Positions 1 through 8,297 of a stretch of DNA of 64,000 bases are shown in pieces. Location of the stretch: positions 62,001-126,000 of the forward strand of contig JAXLWB010000009.1 of assembly GCA_046328715.1 (NCBI GenBank), read 5' to 3'. The position numbers and the translations under genes are program-made. The DNA comes from JAXLWB01 sp046328715 (GTDB lineage: Bacteria; Chloroflexota; Anaerolineae; Caldilineales; Caldilineaceae). Within the stretch, counting starts at the first letter, position 1, and every line of letters begins with the position of its first letter. The notes under the pieces are model-generated. The model saw only the letters and a program-made list of their open reading frames with translations. It was not told the DNA's origin and did no database searches.

Positions 1-817
1 CCACCTCTTCGATTTGCTGCTGATAGTAGCTGGTGAGCCGAGTCAATACCTTATGCAAACGGGCCAAAATTTCAGCTTCATGCTCGACACAGCGGACATC
101 CGCATGGTAAATCGCCAACTTGCGTGCCGATTCGGCCAAGCGGCAGAGGTGAGTGAGTGGCGGCAATTTAGGCGGCAAGATTTCCCCATCGTTGTTTGTC
201 TCAGGCGGTACACCTTCAGCATCTTTCAGCAGTGCCTGGATATCCAGCGGCGGCTCTTCCTGTCGGTGGTGGCCCACTTGTGGGATATGTTTGCCCATTT
301 CGTCCATCACCACGGTGTAAAGTTCTTCACGCTTATCGTCCGCCCGATAGGTAATGCGCCAATCGAAGGCAAAGAGATATTGAGTCTGTTCCTGTAACTT
401 CAGATTGCGCGTTCCCGTATTTAAGAAGGTAAGGGCATGAAGCAACTCTTCGCTGCTGGGATGGCGGTTAGGTAGCTTCATGAGCGTAAACGCCGACTTA
501 CGCTCCAGGTAGCCCGCCATACGATCAAAGATACGGCTGCCATAAGCTACCAGTTCGTGACCATTTTGTGCATCGGTTGATTGAAAAGCCAGTCGTAACT
601 CGGGCTTCTCGAAAAATTCGGCAAGCGTATCAGGCAACGCAACTTGTAACAATCCATTTTTGCGACGATCCAGCGGAGTAACCGTTGCCCCTAGGGCACC
701 AAAATAGTGGATGGCGAAGTCACGCATCTCGTTGACCGAAGTGGGAACTGAAGCAATTTCCTCGGTCTCTTTCTTTTTTGTTCGTTTTGTGCCAAAAAGC
801 TGATTGAGTAATTTCAC
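1..817 (-). CDS. Hypothetical protein, C-terminus cut by the window edge
   Basis: Reading the minus strand from a GTG at 817, an open frame of about 272 codons runs without a stop to the window edge. Codon usage is protein-like and the translation is well mixed in composition. The start has a short Lys-rich stretch, followed by segments such as FAIHYFGALGATVTPLDRR and ELVAYGSRIFDRMAGYLE, and later a Pro-rich linker. I do not recognise the family, and no signal peptide or membrane segment is visible. An in-frame TAA lies about 35 nt upstream of the GTG, so the start must be near here. GTG is the best candidate but the ribosome site is weak (AGGAAG is about 20 nt away). The gene diverges from the recombinase at 1009. 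Confidence 0.7.
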   Translation of the reverse strand, partial: MKLLNQLFGTKRTKKKETEEIASVPTSVNEMRDFAIHYFGALGATVTPLDRRKNGLLQVALPDTLAEFFEKPELRLAFQSTDAQNGHELVAYGSRIFDRMAGYLERKSAFTLMKLPNRHPSSEELLHALTFLNTGTRNLKLQEQTQYLFAFDWRITYRADDKREELYTVVMDEMGKHIPQVGHHRQEEPPLDIQALLKDAEGVPPETNNDGEILPPKLPPLTHLCRLAESARKLAIYHADVRCVEHEAEILARLHKVLTRLTSYYQQQIEEV

Positions 818-1008
818 TTTCTGATGAATTATGTTAAACTTCCTATTACCTTACTCATAAGTTAGTTTTGTGCCCACAATCTTCAGATACTATTCGTGGG
901 ATTCGGCCCATCCTGCACTCCTCACCCCTCGCCGATCCTGTTCTGTAGTGGGTTAAGGCCATTGCCAATAATAAATTATTGTAACCGATCTCCACTGAGG
1001 AAACGAAC

Positions 1009-1920
1009 ATGCAGGAGCAGGTTGAACAATTTCTTGAACATTTAAGTAGCAAGAAAAAATCATCGACCCACACCACGCTTGCGTACCGTAACGATTTGTC
1101 ACAGCTTGTCGAATTTGTCCAGCTACTTACCGGATCCAACCGACAGTCGGTCAAAACCTGGAAGCAAATTACGCCAGCTCATGTCCAAGCCTATGTTGCA
1201 TTCATCAAAGCCCAGGATTATGCGACATCTACCGTTGCGCGCAAGTTGGCCGCCGTGCGTAGTCTTTTTGAATGGATGGTTGGGCAAGGGGCATTGTCAC
1301 CGAGTTTGGTAAAGTTACTGGCAGCGCCCAAAGTGAAGCGAAGTGCACCCAGTACGCTTTCACAAGAGGAGATCGAGCGTCTTCTCAAAGCACCAGCCGA
1401 GCACCAAAGTCTGAGTGGTTTGCGCGACCGTGCCATGTTTGAATTGCTCTATGCAACCGGTATGCGCGTGAGCGAGTTGGTTGGGCTGAATGTTAACGAT
1501 ATAGAGTTAGCGAAACAAAGTCTACTGATTGATCGGGGGGGCACGCGCAGCCGCTGCACCCAATTAAATCCTACCATCACCGAAATATTACGTGCGTACT
1601 TAACTGAGGCACGCCCATATCTGCTCTTGGACGCCCAGGAGCCATCGCTCTTTGTGAATCAACGGGGTCAACGGCTCACTCGGCAAGGGCTTTGGCTGCT
1701 GATCAAACAATACGTCCAACAGGCGGGGATCAAAAAGACGGTGACGCCGCATGTACTGCGCCACAGCTTTATTGCCAACCAACTAGAAAAAGGCACCCAG
1801 CCGCGTGACATTCGCCAAGCAATCGGCAATAGCAGCCCAATCAGCACGCAGGCCTACAAAACACATCAGGGGGGTCATCAATTGATTATTGATGGGAAAG
1901 TGATGGAACGTGAAACGTGA
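1009..1920 (+). CDS. Tyrosine recombinase (XerC/XerD-like) with altered active site
   Basis: A 303-residue phage-integrase-family protein. It has an N-terminal SAM-like core-binding domain (residues about 1-95) and a C-terminal catalytic domain. The motifs ATGMRVSELVGL (Arg153), TPHVLRHSF (His248, Arg251) and Tyr283 are in Xer spacing. Two residues of the usual RKHRHY set differ: the Lys of the beta-hairpin GKGNK loop is replaced in an RGGTRSR context, and the His of the GHSS motif is Asn274 (GNSS). It may therefore be slowed, specialised or inactive. ATG 1009 has a TGAGGA site upstream. The last codons run into a heptad-word inverted repeat (1903-2016). Xer proteins resolve chromosome dimers or act on mobile elements. 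No att site or cargo boundary is evident here. Confidence 0.88.
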   Translation: MQEQVEQFLEHLSSKKKSSTHTTLAYRNDLSQLVEFVQLLTGSNRQSVKTWKQITPAHVQAYVAFIKAQDYATSTVARKLAAVRSLFEWMVGQGALSPSLVKLLAAPKVKRSAPSTLSQEEIERLLKAPAEHQSLSGLRDRAMFELLYATGMRVSELVGLNVNDIELAKQSLLIDRGGTRSRCTQLNPTITEILRAYLTEARPYLLLDAQEPSLFVNQRGQRLTRQGLWLLIKQYVQQAGIKKTVTPHVLRHSFIANQLEKGTQPRDIRQAIGNSSPISTQAYKTHQGGHQLIIDGKVMERET

Positions 1921-2016
1921 TGCGTGAATTTCGGATTAAGTCCATTCTTCTCCTATATTGTAGCGCATGGAGATAGCAGGCAGTTCACGTGTCACGTTCC
2001 ACGCTTCACGTCTCAC
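1903..2016. repeat. Heptad-word inverted repeat between convergent genes
   Basis: Left arm: four degenerate 7-nt words of the form TGnAACG/TGATGCG from 1903. Right arm (1984-2015): complementary words of the form TCACGTT/CCACGCT. The element overlaps the last codons of the recombinase and abuts the stop of the aminotransferase. It probably folds into a stem and serves as a bidirectional terminator. Confidence 0.6.
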
Positions 2017-3263
2017 AAATTCGGACAAGCATCCCGAATCACCCCCACCACATACTCAATTTCTTCCAACGAGAGTGACGAGGACGAAGGTAGATAGAAA
2101 CCACGCTTGCAGAGATCTTCGGCCACAGGATAACGTTGCCCCTTAAAGGCTTGCCAATAGACCGGTTGGCAGTGCATTGGAATAAAAAAGGTGCGTGTTT
2201 CAATGCCATTGTCGGCCAGTACTTTACGCAATTGGTCACGACTGAGACCATACTCTTTTTCATCCACGGTAATCCCATACATCCAATAGACATTTTTGGC
2301 CCACGGCGCTTCGGCGGGAATACGAATCCCAGGGATCTCTTTCAATCGACTATTGTAGGCCAAAGCGTTTTGTCGACGCTGCGCCACAAAGTTGTCCATT
2401 TGCTCAACCTGGGCCAACCCAACTGCGGCCTGCAAATTGGTCATGCGATAGTTAAAGCCAACAAATTTATGCCAGAAGTGACGCTCCTTGCTAAAGGCGT
2501 GGTCGCGCAAATTCCAGGCCAAGCGAGCAATGTCACGATTGTTGGTCGTGACCATCCCGCCTTCGCCGGTAGTGATGATCTTGTTACCATAGAAGCTAAA
2601 ACCTGCGGCATCCCCTAAACTGCCGCAACGCCTACCTTTATATTCGGCACCATGCGCTTCTGCCGAATCTTCAATAATCATCAACCCGTGCTTTTGAGCC
2701 ACTTCGCGCAGCGGATCCATATCGGTGGGATGGCCATAGATATGAACTGGGACAATCGCCTTGGTGTGTGGCGTGATTTTGTCCTCCACTTGGTTGACGT
2801 CCATCTGCCAATAGTTGGGTTCCATATCGACCAACACCGGCTTGGCGCCACAATAGGCTACCGCATTGGCAGTAGCGATCATGGTAAAGGTGGGAATGAG
2901 CACTTCATCGTCGGGCTCGAGGCCAAGCGTGGCCATTGCCAGATGCATGGCGACCGTGCCATTGGCGCAGGCAATGCCATACTTGGTGCCACAGGCTTCG
3001 GCAAACTTCACCTCAAAGTCACGAATAAAGCTGCCAGCCGATGAGATCCAGTTAGTAGCAATCGCCTGTTGCACATATTTCATCTCATTGCCGGTCAGCG
3101 TGGGCCGGCTGACGGGGATAATCGAACGCCGTGTCGATTGATCGGTACGTTCGTCAAAATCGGGGATAGGACTGTAACGAATTTGTACTTCGGGATCTGG
3201 GCCAGGAATGATGGCAGCCAGCTCGCCCATCTCTTCCAGACGCAGTTCAGCAGGTTGAAGCAT
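2013..3263 (-). CDS. DegT/DnrJ/EryC1-type sugar aminotransferase (perosamine synthetase-like)
   Basis: A fold-type-I PLP aminotransferase of about 416 residues. It is expected to transaminate a nucleotide-linked keto-sugar for surface polysaccharide synthesis. Evidence: the N-terminal motif IPVSRPTLTGNEMKYV, the substrate and cofactor region CANGTVAMHLAMATLGL, the EDSAEAHGAEYKGRRCG block, and the Schiff-base lysine in SFYGNKIITTGEGGM. These match GDP-perosamine synthase-like proteins, but the exact sugar cannot be read from sequence. A longer frame opens at 3329. ATG 3263 is preferred because GGATAG sits 8 nt upstream and the family starts near here. A GT2 glycosyltransferase lies upstream on the same strand. 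Confidence 0.9.
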   Translation of the reverse strand: MLQPAELRLEEMGELAAIIPGPDPEVQIRYSPIPDFDERTDQSTRRSIIPVSRPTLTGNEMKYVQQAIATNWISSAGSFIRDFEVKFAEACGTKYGIACANGTVAMHLAMATLGLEPDDEVLIPTFTMIATANAVAYCGAKPVLVDMEPNYWQMDVNQVEDKITPHTKAIVPVHIYGHPTDMDPLREVAQKHGLMIIEDSAEAHGAEYKGRRCGSLGDAAGFSFYGNKIITTGEGGMVTTNNRDIARLAWNLRDHAFSKERHFWHKFVGFNYRMTNLQAAVGLAQVEQMDNFVAQRRQNALAYNSRLKEIPGIRIPAEAPWAKNVYWMYGITVDEKEYGLSRDQLRKVLADNGIETRTFFIPMHCQPVYWQAFKGQRYPVAEDLCKRGFYLPSSSSLSLEEIEYVVGVIRDACPNL

Positions 3264-3514
3264 GGTATTTCTATCCGTTCCATGTGGGCAGTGAGCGCGC
3301 AAGAGATTCTCTTGTACTACAGTGCCCAATGTATTTGAAAGACAAGTTGCAACTGTTTAGTCTAATTCGATTCCGCCGATTTCCGTGTGATCCACATGAC
3401 CATTCAGCCAACATCAGTTCACAGATGACACGAGTATGGGGACAAAGGTGTTCAAAAATCCGGCTGTTATCCGCCCAATCCGCTACATCTGCGGTTCCAC
3501 TATTAGGGACGAAC

Positions 3515-4285
3515 TCATCGTAATCTCCAGATTGTCGCCACATACTTGCGCCCCTTTGAGAGATAATCCCACAAGTTGGCGCCTGTCTTGCTGTCGCCGG
3601 CGGTACGGGGCACGCAGACATAGGGCACTTCCTTGACACGGAAGCCCATCTTAACCGCTCGCCCCAAAAGATCGATGCAATATTCACCATAGTCGCCGTT
3701 GAGCCGGATCTGGCGAAAGAGTTCCGCTCGTCCAGCTACAAAGCCGCTGGTATAATCATGCACTTGACGACCGAGCAGCAACATGGCAAAGCTGTTGATG
3801 ATGTAACTCAAACTGCGCGCCATCCAGCCGTGCGCAACGTCGGCTCCACCGGGAATCCAGCGCGAACCGACTGCCAGATCTGCCCCATCTTCTACAATGG
3901 CGCGAATCAGTTTGGGAATATCCTGCGGCGGCATGGAGAGATCACAATCCATCCAGGTCACGATCGCGGCATCGTAGTGGTTGATCGCCTCATCAATGCC
4001 GCGCTGAATGGCAGAGGTGAGTCCCTTTTCGCCCACTCGGCGGATTAAGACAATTGGATTTGCAAGTGTGTTTGCACCAAGGTTGCTCGCACTCACATAC
4101 GATGCGGCCAGCTTCTCCACGACATCCGACGTTCCATCAGGTGAATTATCGTCCACGACCAGGACGCGGTGCGGTGTGATGGCACTTTCCAACACACCTA
4201 AGATCAGCGGGGTAATATTCTCCGACTCATTGTAGGTGGGCAGGACAGTACAGACCAGAGGCTGTGATTTCAACATGAACTGCAT
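3515..4285 (-). CDS. Glycosyltransferase family 2, polyprenol-phosphate mannosyltransferase-like
   Basis: A 256-residue GT-A glycosyltransferase of the DPM1 type, expected to move a sugar from a nucleotide donor to polyprenyl phosphate on the cytoplasmic membrane face. Motifs: VLPTYNESENI near the N-terminus, VVDDNSPDGTSDVV, the metal-binding VTWMDCDLSMPP (DxD-like), and DYTSGFVAGR followed by GDYGEYCIDLL. These follow the DPM1 pattern. No C-terminal membrane helices are present, so it is the soluble form. The start is ATG 4285 (ATG 4276 is an alternative); neither has a clear ribosome site. It lies on the same strand as the DegT aminotransferase, about 250 bp apart, which suggests a glycan-building pair. 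Confidence 0.88.
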   Translation of the reverse strand: MQFMLKSQPLVCTVLPTYNESENITPLILGVLESAITPHRVLVVDDNSPDGTSDVVEKLAASYVSASNLGANTLANPIVLIRRVGEKGLTSAIQRGIDEAINHYDAAIVTWMDCDLSMPPQDIPKLIRAIVEDGADLAVGSRWIPGGADVAHGWMARSLSYIINSFAMLLLGRQVHDYTSGFVAGRAELFRQIRLNGDYGEYCIDLLGRAVKMGFRVKEVPYVCVPRTAGDSKTGANLWDYLSKGRKYVATIWRLR

Positions 4286-4338
4286 GATACCGTATTTATT
4301 CGACAGATGGGAAAAGCGCAGTGAGGCGTAATAAAATC

Positions 4339-4393
4339 AGAGCCGTAAGCGTGACGCATGAAACAATTACCGTGCGCTCACGCTTACGGCTCT
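4339..4393 (-). terminator. Intrinsic terminator-like hairpin (16-bp perfect stem)
   Basis: Arms 4339-4354 and 4378-4393 are perfectly complementary over 16 bp. On the minus strand they are followed by GATTTTATT. It lies 8 bp past the stop of the 623-residue membrane protein gene. The arms are made of 7-nt words like the other hairpins in the window. Confidence 0.8.
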
Positions 4394-4401
4394 GCGAAAC
4401 A

Positions 4402-6273
4402 CTACTGTTTGGTGAAGGGAATACCCCAACGCTGAAGCAGATCGGTAGCCGAGGCAACCGTGGTTTGTGCGCCAAGGCCAAAGATGAAGATCGAGAAGTA
4501 GTCACTGACCAAATTCGAACCAAAGGTCAGATTCGGCACGTAGAGGGTACTCATGCCGACTGCGACCAGCACAATGGCAGAAAGAATGTAGAGCAAGATG
4601 GCATTACGACTCAGACGCTTGCGTGCGCTTTCCGGGTTATAGTCGCGAGCGGGTGAGATGCCTGGGAAATAAACTGTAGGAACTTCTCCATCTACGCCTC
4701 TCGAAGTTGCTTCGGACGTCGCCGAGGGACGTGGCAACAAGAGATCTGGATGCTGCTCCTGAGTTTGAGACAATTTTTGCTTTTGGACATTGATCTCATT
4801 CGCCAACGCATTCAACGCTTCCCGATCCAGCGAAGTTGCGAGCAATTTAAAGCGCAATGTCTCCTCTGCTGTCAGCCACTCTTGCAAAAGTTTGGCGTCA
4901 AGCTTGGTTGCATCAAAGTCAGTGCGTAGTTGAACCAACTCTTGCCAGAGACTTTCGACCTGTTCAAAGGCGTGCAGATTGTCTTCGAGGGCGATAATCT
5001 TGGTGCGCAACTCACTTGGAGAGGCAGAATCGACCACACTTTGCAGCAGATCCTCGGCTTCCTGACGCAACTTACGGATCGCTTGTGGAGTCGAGGAAGA
5101 AGGCGAGTATGAGGTAATTTTGGCTTGCAGCCGTTGAATCACCTGGTTGCGCAAGTAATCGATCTGGTTCTTCCAGTTTTCGGCATCCCTGCGCCATTTG
5201 GTGAGCAAGGCTTCAGCTTCCGTCACTTGTGTCTCTGCCTCGTTCCAGTGGGCGGTACGAATGGCGACATCCACTTCGAGCAACAACTGCTCGATGCGCG
5301 TGCCAAAGTTTTGTTTGAGATCTTTGTCCTCTTTCAGTGCAGCTCGCACATTGTCACTCCGTACCACAAATTCGTCGCGCAAGCGCCCACGCGCTTGATA
5401 ACTGGAGAGGCTTAGCCCAAGCAAAACGCCTATCGTCAGCACTAGAAAGGGCAGATACCAGGGATGACGGATTTGGATCTCGATCGGCAACGTAAGCAGG
5501 GTATTCGGTTTGGCCACAAAGGTGAGATTGCCCTTAAAATCGCCCGCAGGCGCATTGGCAAGGTCGGTCAGCATGGTTGCAGTCAGCAGTTGCCCCGGTT
5601 CGATCACACTGTCCGCCAAGGCAACTTGGAGAATATCGCCTGATATCATGCGATGATTAGCAGCGTCAATCAGGTCGGAGGGCAGCACTTGGAGATCGTG
5701 CAGCGTGGCACCACCTGACTTCTCGCGCAGACTCAGATGACTTATTGGGGTCGAAGGAGTTAACCAGGAGCCGGTCGCTGCGTAAATCTGGATTCCTGTA
5801 GCCGCATCTGGGTCGTGGACGACAAGTTCGGGTTGGGTGCGTAGCTGGAGACGAATGGGGAGCGTAATTTCACCCGATTCAGGAGCTTGCCAGCGAATGA
5901 GCAACGTGCCGGTATAGACGCCAGCATTGGCTGGAGGTGCCAGTTGTAGGGTCAGTTGGGTAATGCTATTTGCACCCAACGAATCGAATTGCAGCGCGGG
6001 CAGGACGTTGATGTTGGTCGCCGGGATGGGATCAAGCTGTTGACCATCGATGCCAACGCCTTGTAGATCAGAGACGAGCAAAGTCACATTGCTGATCGGC
6101 TGATTCGTGTTGAGGCGCAGGGACGCAGCAACCGAATCTCCCGGCAAGGTGCGCACCAGGAAGAGCGAATCGGGAACAACTGTCACACCATCGTCCGATG
6201 CAGCTTGCACTTTGGTTGATAGAGTTAAAAGCAGAAACAGGAGCAGCAGTGATAGAATAAGAGCACGTTTCAT
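4402..6273 (-). CDS. Membrane protein: secreted beta domain, coiled coil and C-terminal helices
   Basis: A 623-residue protein of unknown function. Residues 1-24 form a signal peptide (MKRALILSLLLLFLLL). Residues about 25-270 look like beta-sandwich modules outside the membrane. A membrane helix follows near 275-292 (WYLPFLVLTIGVLLGL). A long charged, Gln/Glu/Leu-rich coiled coil covers about 300-510, a linker follows, and two more hydrophobic helices close the protein near 560-610. The layout suggests an extracytoplasmic sensing domain linked to a cytoplasmic coiled coil. The start ATG 6273 has a strong AGAGGGGAAG site. A terminator hairpin follows the gene. Similar layouts occur in uncharacterised proteins of multicellular bacteria; I assign no function. 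Confidence 0.75.
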   Translation of the reverse strand: MKRALILSLLLLFLLLTLSTKVQAASDDGVTVVPDSLFLVRTLPGDSVAASLRLNTNQPISNVTLLVSDLQGVGIDGQQLDPIPATNINVLPALQFDSLGANSITQLTLQLAPPANAGVYTGTLLIRWQAPESGEITLPIRLQLRTQPELVVHDPDAATGIQIYAATGSWLTPSTPISHLSLREKSGGATLHDLQVLPSDLIDAANHRMISGDILQVALADSVIEPGQLLTATMLTDLANAPAGDFKGNLTFVAKPNTLLTLPIEIQIRHPWYLPFLVLTIGVLLGLSLSSYQARGRLRDEFVVRSDNVRAALKEDKDLKQNFGTRIEQLLLEVDVAIRTAHWNEAETQVTEAEALLTKWRRDAENWKNQIDYLRNQVIQRLQAKITSYSPSSSTPQAIRKLRQEAEDLLQSVVDSASPSELRTKIIALEDNLHAFEQVESLWQELVQLRTDFDATKLDAKLLQEWLTAEETLRFKLLATSLDREALNALANEINVQKQKLSQTQEQHPDLLLPRPSATSEATSRGVDGEVPTVYFPGISPARDYNPESARKRLSRNAILLYILSAIVLVAVGMSTLYVPNLTFGSNLVSDYFSIFIFGLGAQTTVASATDLLQRWGIPFTKQ

Positions 6274-6383
6274 TCTTCCCCTCTATGTACCAGAATCTGG
6301 AAACTGGGCATGGGCTGAGCAAGTTTCGTAGGCACGAACAATCTCATTCTTGCTCATTTGATTATTAACCACACCAAAGCTAC

Positions 6384-6411
6384 CTGACAAGCAACCAAGA
6401 TTGCTTGTCAG
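6384..6411. promoter_or_regulatory. Palindrome, possible operator
   Basis: Two perfect 11-nt arms (CTGACAAGCAA and its complement) are separated by 6 nt, between divergent genes. There is no T-run, so an operator is more likely than a terminator. The factor is unknown. Confidence 0.45.
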
Positions 6412-6558
6412 ACTTCTTCTACTATCATAATTTTAATTAGCCAAGATAGCAAAGTAGGCATAGCTACCTAACTCATATTCTTCGGTATACATTGATTTTC
6501 GAGCCTTTGTAGGTCTCACTTGCTCAAATGTAAACTTTCCTTGGCTTCCATAATGGAA

Positions 6559-6588
6559 AAGACAGTAATCTAGCGTTCATATTATAAT
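6559..6588 (+). promoter_or_regulatory. Sigma70-type promoter for the PLD gene
   Basis: A -35-like AAGACA (6559-6564), an 18-nt spacer and a consensus -10 TATAAT (6583-6588). Transcription would start near 6595. Confidence 0.5.
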
Positions 6589-6696
6589 AGAGGTAAACTA
6601 CACTGAATGTTACAGGGCGATTCCCAAAGTTCAGACAAGGTTGGGAATCACAGGATTTTGCGAAACGAGTTCCGAATCTCAAAGTTGGAGTCATCC

Positions 6697-7992
6697 ATGA
6701 CCGTCACCCCTCTCTCCCAAATACGCGCTGCTGCCAACGCTTGGCAAGCCACGACGATTGCCCGTGGTAGCCTTGACGTACAACGTCAACCTCATCTAAG
6801 AATCTCAACGCAGAAGGCGGTAGCGCAGATTCAAGCGGCGGTGTCGCCTGATTGTAGTTATCGCCTGGTCAAAGCCGCCGTCGAGGCTGCGCAGCGAGAG
6901 ATCTGTCTTTATATTTATAATGTCAGCGCCGAGCATATGCTTGATCTTTTGCGCCAGGCCAAAACACGCGGCGTCCACATTCGCCTGATGTACGATGTCA
7001 CTGACACCCGGGGCGACGAACAGAAAAAGCTAGAAGAACTCGGCGTTGAACTGCGCGAGGCACCCTCAACCGGTGGGCGCAGGGTATTTACGGTTTGCCA
7101 TCAGAAGTTTGCGGTGATCGACGAGCATATTCTCTTGCTCGGCAGCGCCAACTGGGCAGGCACATCGATTCCACTGATTACGAAACCCGGTCAATACAAA
7201 AAGGGCAACCGTGAATGGCTTGTGCGGATCGATCATGAGCCGCTGGCCCATTGGTTCAAACATCTCTTCGAGGCCGATTGGAACATTCCTGATTTGGCGA
7301 TGCCCGCAGCCATTCCGAGAGTCGAACCACTGCCACCGGTCGAGTTACTCGTTACGGCGTTAGCTGCGCAGAAACCCACGCAGATCTTTGATATCAAACA
7401 GATGGATTCAGCGACGCCCGCACAGGTCACCCCAATCCTCTCGCCCAACAACTATTTCAGCCTGGCTAAGAAATTGATCCTGGCAGCCCGCCACAGCATT
7501 GAGATCGAGCAGCAATATATCATCAACGCTGCGGCGAACAGCAAGCTCGAAGCGTTATTGGCGGCGCTGGCAAAGCGCAAAAATGAGGTACAGATCCGCA
7601 TCCTGGTCAGTCCGGCTTACCGCAAGGTGGGTGGCATGGACAACTGGGAGCTGTCGATGGCTGCACTTGAGGCCCATCAGCTCAAAGATTGTCTGCGCGC
7701 TCTGAATCTCGATTATTTCACTCATCTGCACAACAAAGGGTTGATCTTTGACCGTAAACAGGTGATTGTTTCATCAACCAACTGGAGCGAAAACTCGATC
7801 AGCCGTGCACGCGAAGCAGGTGTGTTGATCCAATCCGCTGAAATTGGTGAATATTTTGCGAGTGTTTTTGATTACGACTGGAGCATCGCCTGGGATCCCT
7901 CCATCTTGCCCGCCAACTTACCGCTGCCCCAACAAGATGCACGCGTTGTCACAGCCGAATTTGAGGAAGTCCATCCTGCCGATCTGGTCTGA
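6697..7992 (+). CDS. Phospholipase D-family protein with two HKD motifs
   Basis: A 431-residue cytoplasmic protein with two PLD half-domains. The first HKD motif is HQKFAVID (His135) followed by LGSANW. The second is HNKGLIFD (His345) followed by SSTNWS. Both are complete, so a phosphodiesterase active site can form. Family members are phospholipases, nucleases or transphosphatidylases. With no signal peptide and two short domains, a nuclease or effector role is possible. ATG 6697 is chosen because TTGGAG lies 6 nt upstream; ATG 6607 is an in-frame alternative close to the predicted promoter. It is the first gene of a co-directional run with patatin, caspase and CHAT genes. Confidence 0.85.
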   Translation: MTVTPLSQIRAAANAWQATTIARGSLDVQRQPHLRISTQKAVAQIQAAVSPDCSYRLVKAAVEAAQREICLYIYNVSAEHMLDLLRQAKTRGVHIRLMYDVTDTRGDEQKKLEELGVELREAPSTGGRRVFTVCHQKFAVIDEHILLLGSANWAGTSIPLITKPGQYKKGNREWLVRIDHEPLAHWFKHLFEADWNIPDLAMPAAIPRVEPLPPVELLVTALAAQKPTQIFDIKQMDSATPAQVTPILSPNNYFSLAKKLILAARHSIEIEQQYIINAAANSKLEALLAALAKRKNEVQIRILVSPAYRKVGGMDNWELSMAALEAHQLKDCLRALNLDYFTHLHNKGLIFDRKQVIVSSTNWSENSISRAREAGVLIQSAEIGEYFASVFDYDWSIAWDPSILPANLPLPQQDARVVTAEFEEVHPADLV

Positions 7993-8080
7993 GAATCGAC
8001 CAGGAGAAAAGGGATCGGTACGCAGACGACACGGATTTTATAGATCAAAAGCGGATTTTTGAGTTCAGCAGATCACGATT

Positions 8081-8186
8081 TGTCATTCTAAGGAGCGGCT
8101 GTTTGCAGAGTCTGCTCTGGAAAGGGAAGACCCCTGCCTTGTCCGCCAAGATTCTTCGCTCAAAAAAGCCTTCGCTCAGAATGACA
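8081..8186. repeat. MITE-like element with TGTCATTCT terminal inverted repeats
   Basis: About 106 bp bounded by TGTCATTCT and its complement. On the minus strand it contains GAGCGAAG twice. It has no coding capacity. It fills most of the 305-bp gap between the PLD and patatin genes. Elements starting TGTCATTCTGAGCGAAG are common dispersed intergenic repeats in many bacterial genomes (from memory). A palindromic RNA or DNA fold is expected. Confidence 0.65.
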
Positions 8187-8297
8187 TTTTCTGCGTTGAG
8201 CCGTGCTTTTCAGCATTATCCGCATACCGATCATAACGATTTTCACGGCAGAAATGGCAAGACGTTTCATGAGTGTTGATTAGGATGAGGAGGCTAC

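Larger units (their letters stand above)
6274..6696. other. Divergent intergenic region
   Basis: AT-rich spacer between the membrane protein (minus) and the PLD gene (plus). It holds a perfect 11-bp palindrome and a sigma70-like promoter, listed separately. A short in-frame upstream ATG at 6607 would add 30 residues of low-quality sequence to the PLD protein. Confidence 0.5.

Noticed and set aside
14..397. Plus-strand frame of 127 codons at the left edge.
   Set aside because: Antisense to the minus-strand frame 1-817, which has protein-like composition throughout.
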